A DNA stretch of 9,781 nt from the NCBI GenBank assembly GCA_011526275.1, contig WTJP01000124.1:1-9781 (forward strand). Reading direction: 5' to 3'. The translations under genes were made by a program, and so were the position numbers. This stretch comes from Candidatus Arcticimaribacter sp. Its GTDB lineage: Bacteria > Bacteroidota > Bacteroidia > Flavobacteriales > Flavobacteriaceae. The notes below the pieces were generated by a model that saw only the letters and a program-made list of their open reading frames with translations, did not search any database and was not told the DNA's origin. Below are positions 1 through 6,899 of this stretch, one piece after another; the stretch's first letter is position 1; every line of letters begins with the position of its first letter.

Positions 1-796
1 TTTGTGTGAAACAAGGATTGGCAAAGTGCGCTCCTTTTTTGTGAATCTTCCAGCCAGCTGAGACGTTACTTCCCATGGCGTTGGTGGAGAGGAAAAACAC
101 GTTTCCATATCCTCCTGAAGCAATCACTACAGCATGGGCACCATGGCGCTCAATTTTCCCATTGACTAGGTTACGGGTAATGATTCCACGGGCTTTCCCG
201 TCTACTACCACCAAATCCATCATCTCATGGCGGTTGTACATTTTAATCTTCCCACGACCAATTTGGCGGTTCATTGCCGAGTAGGCACCTAGCAACAGTT
301 GTTGCCCTGTTTGTCCTTTGGCGTAAAACGTTCTCGAAACGAGTACTCCTCCAAATGAGCGGTTGTCTAACAAGCCACCGTAGTCGCGCGCAAAAGGAAC
401 CCCTTGCGCCACACATTGGTCGATGATGTTGGTTGAAACCTCAGCCAAACGGTGCACGTTTGCTTCACGGGAACGGTAGTCCCCTCCTTTAATGGTATCG
501 TAGAACAAGCGGTAGGTAGAATCCCCATCCCCTTGATAGTTTTTCGCTGCGTTGATTCCTCCTTGTGCAGCAATAGAGTGTGCACGTCGCGGAGAATCTT
601 GGAAACAAAAGGTCTTTACGTTGTAGCCCAATTCAGCTAGGGTTGCCGAAGCAGAAGCTCCTGCAAGACCGGTACCGACCACAATAACGTCAATTAAACG
701 TTTGTTGGCGGGACTTACTAAGTTGATGTGACTCTTGTGGTTGGTCCACTTGTCGGCCAAAGGGCCTTTGGGTATTTTAGAATCTAAAGTCGCCAT
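1..796 (-). CDS. sdhA: Succinate dehydrogenase flavoprotein subunit, N-terminal part (cut by window edge)
   Basis: Catalytic subunit of complex II: oxidises succinate to fumarate in the TCA cycle and passes electrons through FAD to the iron-sulfur subunit, on the cytoplasmic face of the inner membrane. The frame is open from the ATG at 796 to the left edge, giving 265 codons; Bacteroidota homologues are around 650-670 residues, so well under half is present. Seen directly: a dinucleotide-binding motif GTGLAG at residues 41-46 after the hydrophobic strand DVIVV, and RRAHSIAAQGG at 70-80, in which H73 is the expected covalent FAD attachment site. Later hallmarks are GVPFARDYGG, FGGVLVSRTFYAKGQTGQQ, NRHEMMDLVV and the second FAD-contact stretch ASGGYGNVF. 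The start at 796 is 1 nt after the sdhC stop (TAA-T-ATG), so the two are co-transcribed and probably translationally coupled. The expected sdhB would lie beyond the left edge. The identity is secure. Confidence 0.96.
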   Translation of the reverse strand, partial: MATLDSKIPKGPLADKWTNHKSHINLVSPANKRLIDVIVVGTGLAGASASATLAELGYNVKTFCFQDSPRRAHSIAAQGGINAAKNYQGDGDSTYRLFYDTIKGGDYRSREANVHRLAEVSTNIIDQCVAQGVPFARDYGGLLDNRSFGGVLVSRTFYAKGQTGQQLLLGAYSAMNRQIGRGKIKMYNRHEMMDLVVVDGKARGIITRNLVNGKIERHGAHAVVIASGGYGNVFFLSTNAMGSNVSAGWKIHKKGAHFANPCFTQ

Positions 797-797
797 A

Positions 798-1460
798 TTA
801 AAATGCGGTTAAATGGTGAAACAATGCAATAAAAACAAAGCCTAAAGGAATTCCCACAGCAAATGCGGTAGTGAATCCTTTAATGGCACGGGTGTACTTG
901 TTGTTCGCCCCCAAGGATTGGAAGGAAGAACTAAAACCGTGCAATAAGTGTAGCGCTAAAAAGCCAAACGAAAGTACATACAATCCAACACGAACAGGGT
1001 TCTCGAATTTATGTACTGTTTCTTCAAAATAGCGGGTTGGGTTTTCAGGTAAAACCTCAACGTATTTATAATTCATCTCTGGAATCCAGAAATCATAAAA
1101 GTGCAAGCCTAAGAAAGAAAGTACCACTGCCCCAGAAATGATCATATTGCGTGACATCCAAGAGGAGTTAGCAGCGCCATTGTTTGCAGCATATTTGTTG
1201 GCTCGTGCCTTTCTGTTTTGAATCTCTAGTACAAAGCCCATCACGAAGTGGAAAACCACTCCGAAGATTAAAACCGGCTGTAAAACAAATTGCACCAAAG
1301 GATTATTCCCCATAAAGTGCGAAAGTTGATTGAACACATCCTCACTAAACACTGAAGTCAAGTTGATGGTGAAATGTTGTAATAGAAAAAAGACCAAGAA
1401 TAATCCAGAAAGTGCCATGGCATATTTTCGCGCCAAGGACGACTTAATAATTGTACTCAT
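798..1460 (-). CDS. sdhC: Succinate dehydrogenase cytochrome b subunit (membrane anchor, b558 family)
   Basis: Single-polypeptide, di-heme membrane anchor of complex II, of the kind found in Bacteroidota, Bacillus and epsilonproteobacterial fumarate reductases; it carries electrons between the iron-sulfur subunit and menaquinone. The protein has 220 residues. Five hydrophobic segments are visible at about 15-33, 58-80, 105-122, 155-178 and 196-216. Histidines lie where heme ligands are expected: H29 (FFLLQHF), H71 (GVVFHFVMG), H120 (FLGLHFYDFW) and H171 or H174 in the family signature LHLLHGFSSSFQSLG. Which of the last pair binds heme cannot be decided by reading. No separate sdhD is needed for this type. 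It is the first gene of the operon, followed after 1 nt by sdhA. The ATG at 1460 has no clear Shine-Dalgarno sequence, only an AT-rich leader, as usual in this phylum. Confidence 0.95.
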   Translation of the reverse strand: MSTIIKSSLARKYAMALSGLFLVFFLLQHFTINLTSVFSEDVFNQLSHFMGNNPLVQFVLQPVLIFGVVFHFVMGFVLEIQNRKARANKYAANNGAANSSWMSRNMIISGAVVLSFLGLHFYDFWIPEMNYKYVEVLPENPTRYFEETVHKFENPVRVGLYVLSFGFLALHLLHGFSSSFQSLGANNKYTRAIKGFTTAFAVGIPLGFVFIALFHHLTAF

Positions 1461-1479
1461 TTAATTCAGTTTATATGAA

Positions 1480-1511
1480 CAAAATTAAAGCATAAAGCAG
1501 TGGGAAAGAAA
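1480..1511 (-). promoter_or_regulatory. Candidate sdhCA promoter (Bacteroidota type)
   Basis: On the minus strand the -7 element TAATTTTG (1487-1480) matches the Bacteroidota consensus TAnnTTTG fully. Twenty nt upstream lies TTTC (1511-1508), three of four bases of the -33 element TTTG. The -7 box ends about 20 nt before the sdhC ATG, close to the 22 nt seen for the better feoA promoter. The start site itself is not shown by the sequence, and the leader would be short. Confidence 0.4.
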
Positions 1512-1564
1512 TTATTCGAATTGATTTTTATAGTTTATAACCGCTCTAAATGTTATGATTTTCA

Positions 1565-1579
1565 CTTTGTTTAACAAAG
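1565..1579. repeat. 15-bp palindrome upstream of sdhC, possible operator
   Basis: CTTTGTTTAACAAAG is a perfect inverted repeat with 7-bp arms and a single central base. It lies about 105 bp upstream of the sdhC start and about 54 bp above the proposed -33 element. The single-base centre suits a dimeric protein-binding site better than an RNA hairpin. In AT-rich spacer DNA it could also be chance. Confidence 0.3.
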
Positions 1580-1601
1580 CTGTCTTGTATTGTTAAATTC
1601 A

Positions 1602-1617
1602 GTTGAAATACTTCAAC
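1602..1617 (-). terminator. Small hairpin just after the DUF3078 stop codon, weak terminator candidate
   Basis: GTTGAA and TTCAAC form a 6-bp stem with a 4-nt loop, five nt downstream of the TAA at 1625-1623. The stem is short and not GC-rich, and only mixed AT sequence follows instead of a clean T run. It may end transcription before the sdhC promoter region, but the support is thin. Confidence 0.25.
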
Positions 1618-1622
1618 AATTG

Positions 1623-2588
1623 TTAAAACGGCAAGGCAATGACCAAGCCAAAGACCTGCCGTGTTTGGAGGTCGGCCAAGGCATTATCGTCATAAAGCAG
1701 TTGAATTTCAAATAGAGCACTTAAATATTCGTTGACTTTCATATTAAGGGTGCCCGTATAATCAAAGTCGACATTTTTAAATTCTTCCAAGTAATTGGTG
1801 ATTAAACTTAGGCGAGTACCGAGACTAACATTTTTAGCAAGTTCAACTTTGCTTTGCAGACCAAGCGAAGCTCCTGCTTCCCAGCGGGTGGCCTTGTCGG
1901 CTGCAACCCCAAAAAATGTTTCATCTAACGCTAAGCCGCGTGTAAAAGCGCGATCGACTACAATCAAGCGTGCTGTGAGTGGGTTGAATTGGAGTGAAAA
2001 TGTCTCGCCCTTGTCATGGGCAATACCAATTCCCAAACGCATATAGGCTGGAGAAAAGAAAGCCGAACTTTTGGTTTTTACAATTGTATTGCCTGTTTCG
2101 GCATACATAAAGGCGGGGGCATTTTGGGTTTTTAGGTTAAAGCTGGAAGAGAAATTCCATGCATTTTCGGTCTTGCGTTGCAAAATGGCATTGATTTCTA
2201 ACTGATCTTCCGTTTTGACCCATTCGTTATTCCCTTGTGTTTTGGCATAGCCCAAAGCAGCATCAAGGGTAGTGCTCCACGACCATTGTTCACCCGTGTA
2301 AGCCAGTATGTAATCTAGGTTCAACGTACCGCTAAAGTTGTTGGTCCCCCCTGCCAGCCAATTGTTAAAACTGGATTGGTTGAGCAAGACCCCCAATTTT
2401 CGCTCGTGTTTCCACGAAGGCAGGCTGTCGCTTTGTTCTTCCTCCTGGGCTTGTAAATACCCAAAAGATAGAAGCGTAAAGAACAGCAGTAAAAATGCTT
2501 TACTCGATAGTGAGCTGGGTTTTATCGCTGTGTTCTGCTGTAGATACGTTAAGGGTGTAGGTGCCTTTGGGTAAATAGTAATTGCCAT
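1623..2588 (-). CDS. DUF3078 domain-containing protein, probable outer-membrane beta-barrel (start uncertain)
   Basis: A Bacteroidota envelope protein family of unknown function. After a signal peptide (hydrophobic core about residues 31-45, likely cleavage LQA|Q at 47/48) comes the family-like stretch QSSFNNWLAGG (71-81), then alternating amphipathic strands with many aromatic residues, and a C-terminal phenylalanine (ALPF), as in many outer-membrane barrels. The only ATG is at 2588, which overlaps the upstream secreted-protein gene by 89 bp and places about 24 extra residues before an otherwise good signal peptide. Codon 22 is ATA (2525-2523) and would start the natural leader IKPSSLSSKAF; no ATG, GTG or TTG occurs near it. 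The gene is thus either started unusually far upstream, started at ATA, or carries a base difference at 2523. It is the second gene of a two-gene unit. The barrel is inferred from sequence pattern; the DUF3078 call comes from recognising the motif. Confidence 0.8.
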   Translation of the reverse strand: MAITIYPKAPTPLTYLQQNTAIKPSSLSSKAFLLLFFTLLSFGYLQAQEEEQSDSLPSWKHERKLGVLLNQSSFNNWLAGGTNNFSGTLNLDYILAYTGEQWSWSTTLDAALGYAKTQGNNEWVKTEDQLEINAILQRKTENAWNFSSSFNLKTQNAPAFMYAETGNTIVKTKSSAFFSPAYMRLGIGIAHDKGETFSLQFNPLTARLIVVDRAFTRGLALDETFFGVAADKATRWEAGASLGLQSKVELAKNVSLGTRLSLITNYLEEFKNVDFDYTGTLNMKVNEYLSALFEIQLLYDDNALADLQTRQVFGLVIALPF

Positions 2589-5334
2589 TTTTTGAAGATT
2601 TTAAGGGGGTGTTTTTATGTTTCTTTTGATAATTCTTTTGTGCTGTCGAGCTTAGACTTAAATCATACGCTATACGATTGTACCCATGGTCTAGTTTCCC
2701 TTTTTGTTGGTGGACTACTGCTCCTTTTTTGGAAACAATCTCCAAGGTATAGTCTGCTGCTTTATCGGAAAATAAAGCGATGTTTATTTGAGGTGTGTAG
2801 GGTTTACGCCACTGAGAATAAGCAGAACCCCAGCGTTTGGAATGCTTCACTTTATCCAATGAAAAGAGTTGCAAGGGCTGGTTGATTTTTTCTTGTAGCA
2901 GTCCAATTTCTGCCTTGTAAATCGAACGTCCGTGCGTCCCCACCAAAAGGTGATTTTCTTCGGTTTGCACCACCAAATCGTGTACTGCTACTGTGGTTAA
3001 ACCTTCAACAAAAGGTTGCCAAACTTTTCCTTGATCGAAGCTGATATAGACTCCTGTATCGTTACCCAAATACAGTATGTTTTCGTTTTTTGGATCTTCC
3101 CGGATTACATTCACTGGGGAAAGAGGAAGGTTGCTCGCGATGGCTTCCCAATTTTCACCCCCGTCATCACTTTTGTACACATAGGGTGTAAAATCGTCCC
3201 AACGGTAACCATTAAGGGTAACATACACGCGGTCTTTTTGGTGTTGAGAAGCGACCACACGACTCACCCACAAGTCTTTTGGGAAGTTGTCTGAAACAAG
3301 CGTCCAGCTGCCTCCACCATTGGTCGATTTATAGACCAAACCATCGTCGCTCCCGGTGTAGATATAGCCAAATTGAAAGGGAGATTCCGAGAGGGTCGTC
3401 AATGTTCCATAAGCCACATTCCCTTTTCTTCCGCCTTGGGTTAAATCGCCCGAAATGGTTTCCCAATCGTCTCCTTGATTGAGGGAACGGTGCAATTTAT
3501 TTCCGCCAAAATAAAGTATGTCTTGGTTGTGCGAGGAGAGTAAAATGGGGGTTTGCCAGTTAAAGCGGTAGGGAGATTCTCCCAGGGTGTGCTTGGGCTG
3601 AATGGGGGTGTTTTTCTTGCGGGCCAAATCTAGACGGTAGTAGTTTCCGAACTGAAAACCGGTATATACCGTATTGCTGTCTCGGGTATCGATTTGTACT
3701 TTCATTCCATCCCCGCCCATAATAGACGTCCACGGGTTGTGCCCAGTAGAATGCCAGCGTTCATTTAGCTGAGCGTTGTGAGCTCCTTTCCACACCCCAT
3801 TGTCCTGTAATCCACCATACACATTGTAGGGTTTTTCATTATCGACATTAATGGCGTAAAACTGCCCTACCGTGGGAGAGTTGTTTTTCATCCAATTCTT
3901 CCCGTCGTCATAGGTAATATTGACTCCTCCGTCGTTACCATTGATGAGATGGCCCGGGAGATCTGGATTGATCCACAAAGCGTGATGATCGGAATGCACG
4001 TTGGGTCGAACAATGGAACTGAAGGTCTTCCCGCCGTCGTTAGAGGTGAGAATAGGCACTCCGTAGATATAGAGTTTATCTGCCTTTTTGGGATGAACGT
4101 GAATGTGACCAAAATAATACCCATAGCTGTAATAAATATCGTCTAGATAGCCTTGGTGTGTTTTGCTCCAGCTTGCTCCGCCGTCGGTGCTTTTATACAC
4201 CTCGGCTCCCACCACAGGGGTGTCGAATAAAAGGGCATTGGCATCTTCCAAATAGGTTGCGAGATCCTTGGGCGCTACAGCCCCAGAGCGGACACTATTT
4301 TTAAGGTTGGCTGCCCGGTATTTTTCCTGAAAGTTATTCTCTTTTAAAAAGGCATTAAGCTTCTTGTCTTCTAGAGCCAAGAAAGCAGCTTTACTCATGG
4401 TTTTGAAGTCATCTTTTTTAAGACCATTTCCGCTTTTTTTATCTTCTTCTGGACGGCGGAACTGGGAATCGTGAATCGCATAGAGGGTGGAAGCATCATA
4501 GACTGCTAAGCCAATTCTTCCCACGCCCTCACCCGTTGGAAAACCGCTATCCGCTGTGCTAATCAGTTTCCAAGTTTTCCCTGCGTCGGTACTTTTATAA
4601 ATCCCAGAGTGTTCTCCATTGCCTTTAAAATCCCATGCTTTACGGTCTTTTTCCCAAGCAGCGGCAAATTGAATGTTGAAATTATTTGGTGCATGCGCCA
4701 TGTCGATGATTCCCGTTTCCTCGTTGATGAAGAGGCTCTGCGTCCACTCTTTTCCACCATCGGTGGTGACATAAATTCCCCGTGCAGCATTGGGAGAATA
4801 CAAATGTCCTGTTACTCCAACAATCACGTGATTGGGGTCTTGAGGGTCGATTAATATTTTTCCGATATGGTGGCTATCGGGTAAGCCTGCAACTTCCCAC
4901 GTAGCTCCGTTGTCGGTTGTTTTTAGCATTCCCATACCTGCGTAAGAAGAGCGTGAAGCATTGTTTTCTCCTGTTCCTACCCAAAGGGTACGACTGGGCC
5001 AATGCATGGCAATTTCGCCTATGTGTTGGGTGGGCGCATTTTCTGAAATAGGATCAAAACTTATTCCATTGGTCGTGGTGTGCCATACGCCTCCTGATGC
5101 GTAGGCCACATAAAATTCGGCTGGATTTTCTGGATTGACCGCTAGAGCAACAACCCGCCCACTCATTACCTGAGGGCCAATATTGCTAAAGGGAATGTTT
5201 TTAACTAAAGAGCTTTCTTTTTGGGTAGATAAAAGTTCTAAACTTTCTTTTACTGCCGCTGCAGAACTGGCTTTGCTTTGTGCTATCGCAGAGGAGATAA
5301 AAATAAAGGAGAAAAGGAAGGATAAAATTCGCAT
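2500..5334 (-). CDS. Secreted Asp-box beta-propeller protein (VPS10/sortilin-like, 'glycosyl hydrolase' BNR family)
   Basis: A 944-residue exported protein with a clear signal peptide (RILSFLFSFIFISSAIA, cleavage at 18/19). At least ten Asp-box (BNR) turns of the form S/T-x-D-x-G-x-x-W are visible, near residues 139, 190, 248, 382, 431, 475, 618, 670, 722 and 765, which indicates one large or two tandem propellers as in the sortilin/VPS10 and xyloglucanase-like folds. The family-typical pieces GNDGGV (467-471 region) and GGLQDNGVW (507-515) are present. Residues about 290-375 form a charged, Lys-rich, probably helical insertion without Asp boxes. Residues about 820-944 form a separate beta-rich tail ending in LPKGTYTLNV, like FlgD-type Ig domains or a secretion sorting domain. 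Databases often label such proteins glycosyl hydrolase; I see no evidence fixing a substrate or catalytic residues. Its 3' end overlaps the DUF3078 gene, so the two are probably expressed together. Confidence 0.88.
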   Translation of the reverse strand: MRILSFLFSFIFISSAIAQSKASSAAAVKESLELLSTQKESSLVKNIPFSNIGPQVMSGRVVALAVNPENPAEFYVAYASGGVWHTTTNGISFDPISENAPTQHIGEIAMHWPSRTLWVGTGENNASRSSYAGMGMLKTTDNGATWEVAGLPDSHHIGKILIDPQDPNHVIVGVTGHLYSPNAARGIYVTTDGGKEWTQSLFINEETGIIDMAHAPNNFNIQFAAAWEKDRKAWDFKGNGEHSGIYKSTDAGKTWKLISTADSGFPTGEGVGRIGLAVYDASTLYAIHDSQFRRPEEDKKSGNGLKKDDFKTMSKAAFLALEDKKLNAFLKENNFQEKYRAANLKNSVRSGAVAPKDLATYLEDANALLFDTPVVGAEVYKSTDGGASWSKTHQGYLDDIYYSYGYYFGHIHVHPKKADKLYIYGVPILTSNDGGKTFSSIVRPNVHSDHHALWINPDLPGHLINGNDGGVNITYDDGKNWMKNNSPTVGQFYAINVDNEKPYNVYGGLQDNGVWKGAHNAQLNERWHSTGHNPWTSIMGGDGMKVQIDTRDSNTVYTGFQFGNYYRLDLARKKNTPIQPKHTLGESPYRFNWQTPILLSSHNQDILYFGGNKLHRSLNQGDDWETISGDLTQGGRKGNVAYGTLTTLSESPFQFGYIYTGSDDGLVYKSTNGGGSWTLVSDNFPKDLWVSRVVASQHQKDRVYVTLNGYRWDDFTPYVYKSDDGGENWEAIASNLPLSPVNVIREDPKNENILYLGNDTGVYISFDQGKVWQPFVEGLTTVAVHDLVVQTEENHLLVGTHGRSIYKAEIGLLQEKINQPLQLFSLDKVKHSKRWGSAYSQWRKPYTPQINIALFSDKAADYTLEIVSKKGAVVHQQKGKLDHGYNRIAYDLSLSSTAQKNYQKKHKNTPLKSSKNGNYYLPKGTYTLNVSTAEHSDKTQLTIE

Positions 5335-5493
5335 GGTTTTGTTTTTGCCTAGGGAAATTACAATTTTTTCTTTTTCTAGGGAACAGAATTGGTTTGGTGC
5401 TTCCCGCTAAAGATGCACAAAATAGAAGAATGTATATAGACCTTAAGGGTTTCGTTAATTGCTTTTTTGTTACTTTTAGCAGAAAAGAAACCT
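5335..5493. other. Divergent spacer between the propeller gene and pepP
   Basis: This 159-bp AT-rich spacer must hold promoters for both flanking genes. For pepP the best candidate is TACTTTTA at 5471-5478 (one mismatch to TAnnTTTG) with TTTC at 5450-5453, 17 nt upstream; it ends 15 nt before the ATG. For the minus-strand propeller gene no match to both elements is found; TAATTT (5360-5355) is a partial -7 only. An 8-bp direct repeat CTAGGGAA occurs at 5349-5356 and 5376-5383. No RNA gene or small ORF is convincing here. Confidence 0.35.
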
Positions 5494-6786
5494 ATGCGTT
5501 ATCAACCCTTACCTGCTTCCTTTTACCAAACCACACGCGCCAACTTTATGGCGCAAATGAAGGGCAACAGCTTGGCTGTTTTTAACTCCAATGATATTTA
5601 CCCCATTAGTGCCGACTCTACTTTACCTTTTGCCCAACACCGCGATATTTTTTATCTGAGTGGCGTTGATCAAGAAGAGAGCATTTTGGTCTTATTCCCC
5701 AATGCAGTTGAAGCCAAACACCGCGAAGTTTTGTTTTTGCGCGAAACCAATGAACACATTGCCGTTTGGGAGGGTGCTAAACTCACCAAAGCACAAGCCA
5801 CAGCGCTCACTGGAATTGAGACGGTCTATTGGTTGAGCGATTTTGATCGTGTCTTTCAAGAACTTGCAACGCAGTGTGATACTTTCTATTTCAACACCAA
5901 CGAACACTACCGCCAAGCTGTTGAAACCCAAACACGAGAAGATCGATTTATTATAGCATGTAAAAAGACATACCCAGCCCACAAGGTAGAGAAAAGCAAT
6001 CCCATTTTGCAGCAATTGCGTTCGGTCAAAACCGCCGAAGAAATTGCACAAATTCAAACGGCCTGTAACATCACAGAAAAAGGATTCCGCAGATTACTCT
6101 CTTTTGTACAACCTGGGATTTGGGAATATGAAATCGAAGCGGAACTCGCACACGAATTTATTCGGCATCGTTCTAAAGGCTTTGCCTATACCCCCATTAT
6201 TGCTTCGGGAAACAATGCCAATGTATTGCACTACACCGAAAACAATTGTCAATGTAAAGAAGGTGATTTACTGTTGATGGATGTAGCGGCAGAATATGGT
6301 AATTACGCCAGTGATTTGACCCGAACGATTCCAGTATCTGGGAAGTTCACTGCCCGCCAAAAAGCGGTATATGAAGCCGTTTTACGGGTGAAAAAAGCAG
6401 CGACCAAACTGCTCGTGCCGGGAACTATTTGGAAAGAATATCATGTAGAAGTTGGGAAAATCATGACCAGTGAATTGCTTGGTTTGGGCTTGCTCGACCA
6501 GCACGATGTAGAGCATCAAAACCCTGAACAACCCGCCTATAAACGCTACTTTATGCATGGAACCTCGCATCACATGGGGCTAGACACCCACGACTATGGT
6601 TTATTACACTTGCCCATGGAAGCCAATATGGTGTTTACGGTTGAACCTGGGATTTATATTCCTGAAGAAGGATTTGGGGTGCGGTTGGAAGATGATGTCG
6701 TGATTCAAGCCAAGGGCGAGCCTTTCAATTTGATGGGAAATATTCCGATAGAAGTTGAAGAAATTGAAGCCTTGATGAACGCTTAA
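5494..6786 (+). CDS. pepP: Xaa-Pro aminopeptidase (aminopeptidase P, M24 family)
   Basis: Cytosolic metallopeptidase that removes N-terminal residues preceding proline. From the ATG at 5494 it has 430 residues, the usual length. Residues about 1-170 are the aminopeptidase P N-terminal domain (NSNDIYPISAD, FYLSGVDQEE); about 180-430 is the pita-bread catalytic domain. The five metal ligands expected for the family are visible: D263 (LLMDVAAEYG), D274 (ASDLTRT), H359 (MHGTSHHMGLD), E384 (FTVEPGIY) and E399 (GVRLEDD); H246 (NVLHYTEN) matches the catalytic-site histidine. An in-frame TTG at 5467 would add nine residues (LLLAEKKP); I prefer the ATG because homologues begin with a similar MxYxP segment. 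It is the only plus-strand gene. Its TAA (6784-6786) overlaps the stop of the convergent FeoB-associated gene, so no terminator lies between them. Confidence 0.95.
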   Translation: MRYQPLPASFYQTTRANFMAQMKGNSLAVFNSNDIYPISADSTLPFAQHRDIFYLSGVDQEESILVLFPNAVEAKHREVLFLRETNEHIAVWEGAKLTKAQATALTGIETVYWLSDFDRVFQELATQCDTFYFNTNEHYRQAVETQTREDRFIIACKKTYPAHKVEKSNPILQQLRSVKTAEEIAQIQTACNITEKGFRRLLSFVQPGIWEYEIEAELAHEFIRHRSKGFAYTPIIASGNNANVLHYTENNCQCKEGDLLLMDVAAEYGNYASDLTRTIPVSGKFTARQKAVYEAVLRVKKAATKLLVPGTIWKEYHVEVGKIMTSELLGLGLLDQHDVEHQNPEQPAYKRYFMHGTSHHMGLDTHDYGLLHLPMEANMVFTVEPGIYIPEEGFGVRLEDDVVIQAKGEPFNLMGNIPIEVEEIEALMNA

Positions 6787-6899
6787 TGGCAACCACAGTC
6801 GGGGCCACAATCTTCCTTTTTCTTAAAAAAACGCAGGTATAAACTGCGAACGGCGAGTACTGCAGCTAGGGCTAGTAATAGGATTTGCAAAGTTTCCAT
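6783..6899 (-). CDS. FeoB-associated Cys-rich membrane protein, 38 residues
   Basis: A very small gene directly after feoB. It starts with ATG at 6899-6897 sharing one base with the feoB stop (TAATG), which suggests translational coupling. The protein begins METLQILLLALAAVLAV, a single membrane segment at about residues 3-22, followed by a basic patch (RFFKKK) and the tail DCGPDCGCH with cysteines at 31, 35 and 37 and a final His. This layout matches the FeoB-associated Cys-rich membrane protein family found after feoB in Bacteroidota and Firmicutes; by the positive-inside rule the Cys tail should face the cytoplasm. A role in ferrous iron handling or FeoB complex formation is inferred from position and the thiol-rich tail; the family's mechanism is not settled as far as I know. 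Its stop (6785-6783) overlaps the pepP stop by 4 bp in opposite orientation. Confidence 0.88.
   Translation of the reverse strand: METLQILLLALAAVLAVRSLYLRFFKKKEDCGPDCGCH

Noticed and set aside
2500..2588. Frameshift joining the propeller gene and the DUF3078 gene into one protein
   Set aside because: The propeller protein ends naturally after a complete beta-rich tail, and the DUF3078 frame begins with its own signal peptide, so these are two proteins.
5349..5383. 8-bp direct repeat CTAGGGAA in the divergent spacer
   Set aside because: Only two short copies in low-complexity AT-rich DNA; no link to a promoter element, so chance is the simplest explanation.
5467..5493. Upstream TTG start for pepP adding nine residues
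   Set aside because: The extension overlaps the likely -7 promoter element at 5471-5478, and family members start at the residue matching the ATG at 5494.
5394..5585. 63-codon plus-strand frame between the divergent genes
   Set aside because: Most of it overlaps the pepP 5' end in another frame, and the sequence shows no domain or signal.
5692..6057. 121-codon open frame on the minus strand inside pepP
   Set aside because: It lies wholly antisense to a well-supported enzyme gene, and its product (Phe/Cys-rich, no recognisable motif) looks like a shadow of codon bias.
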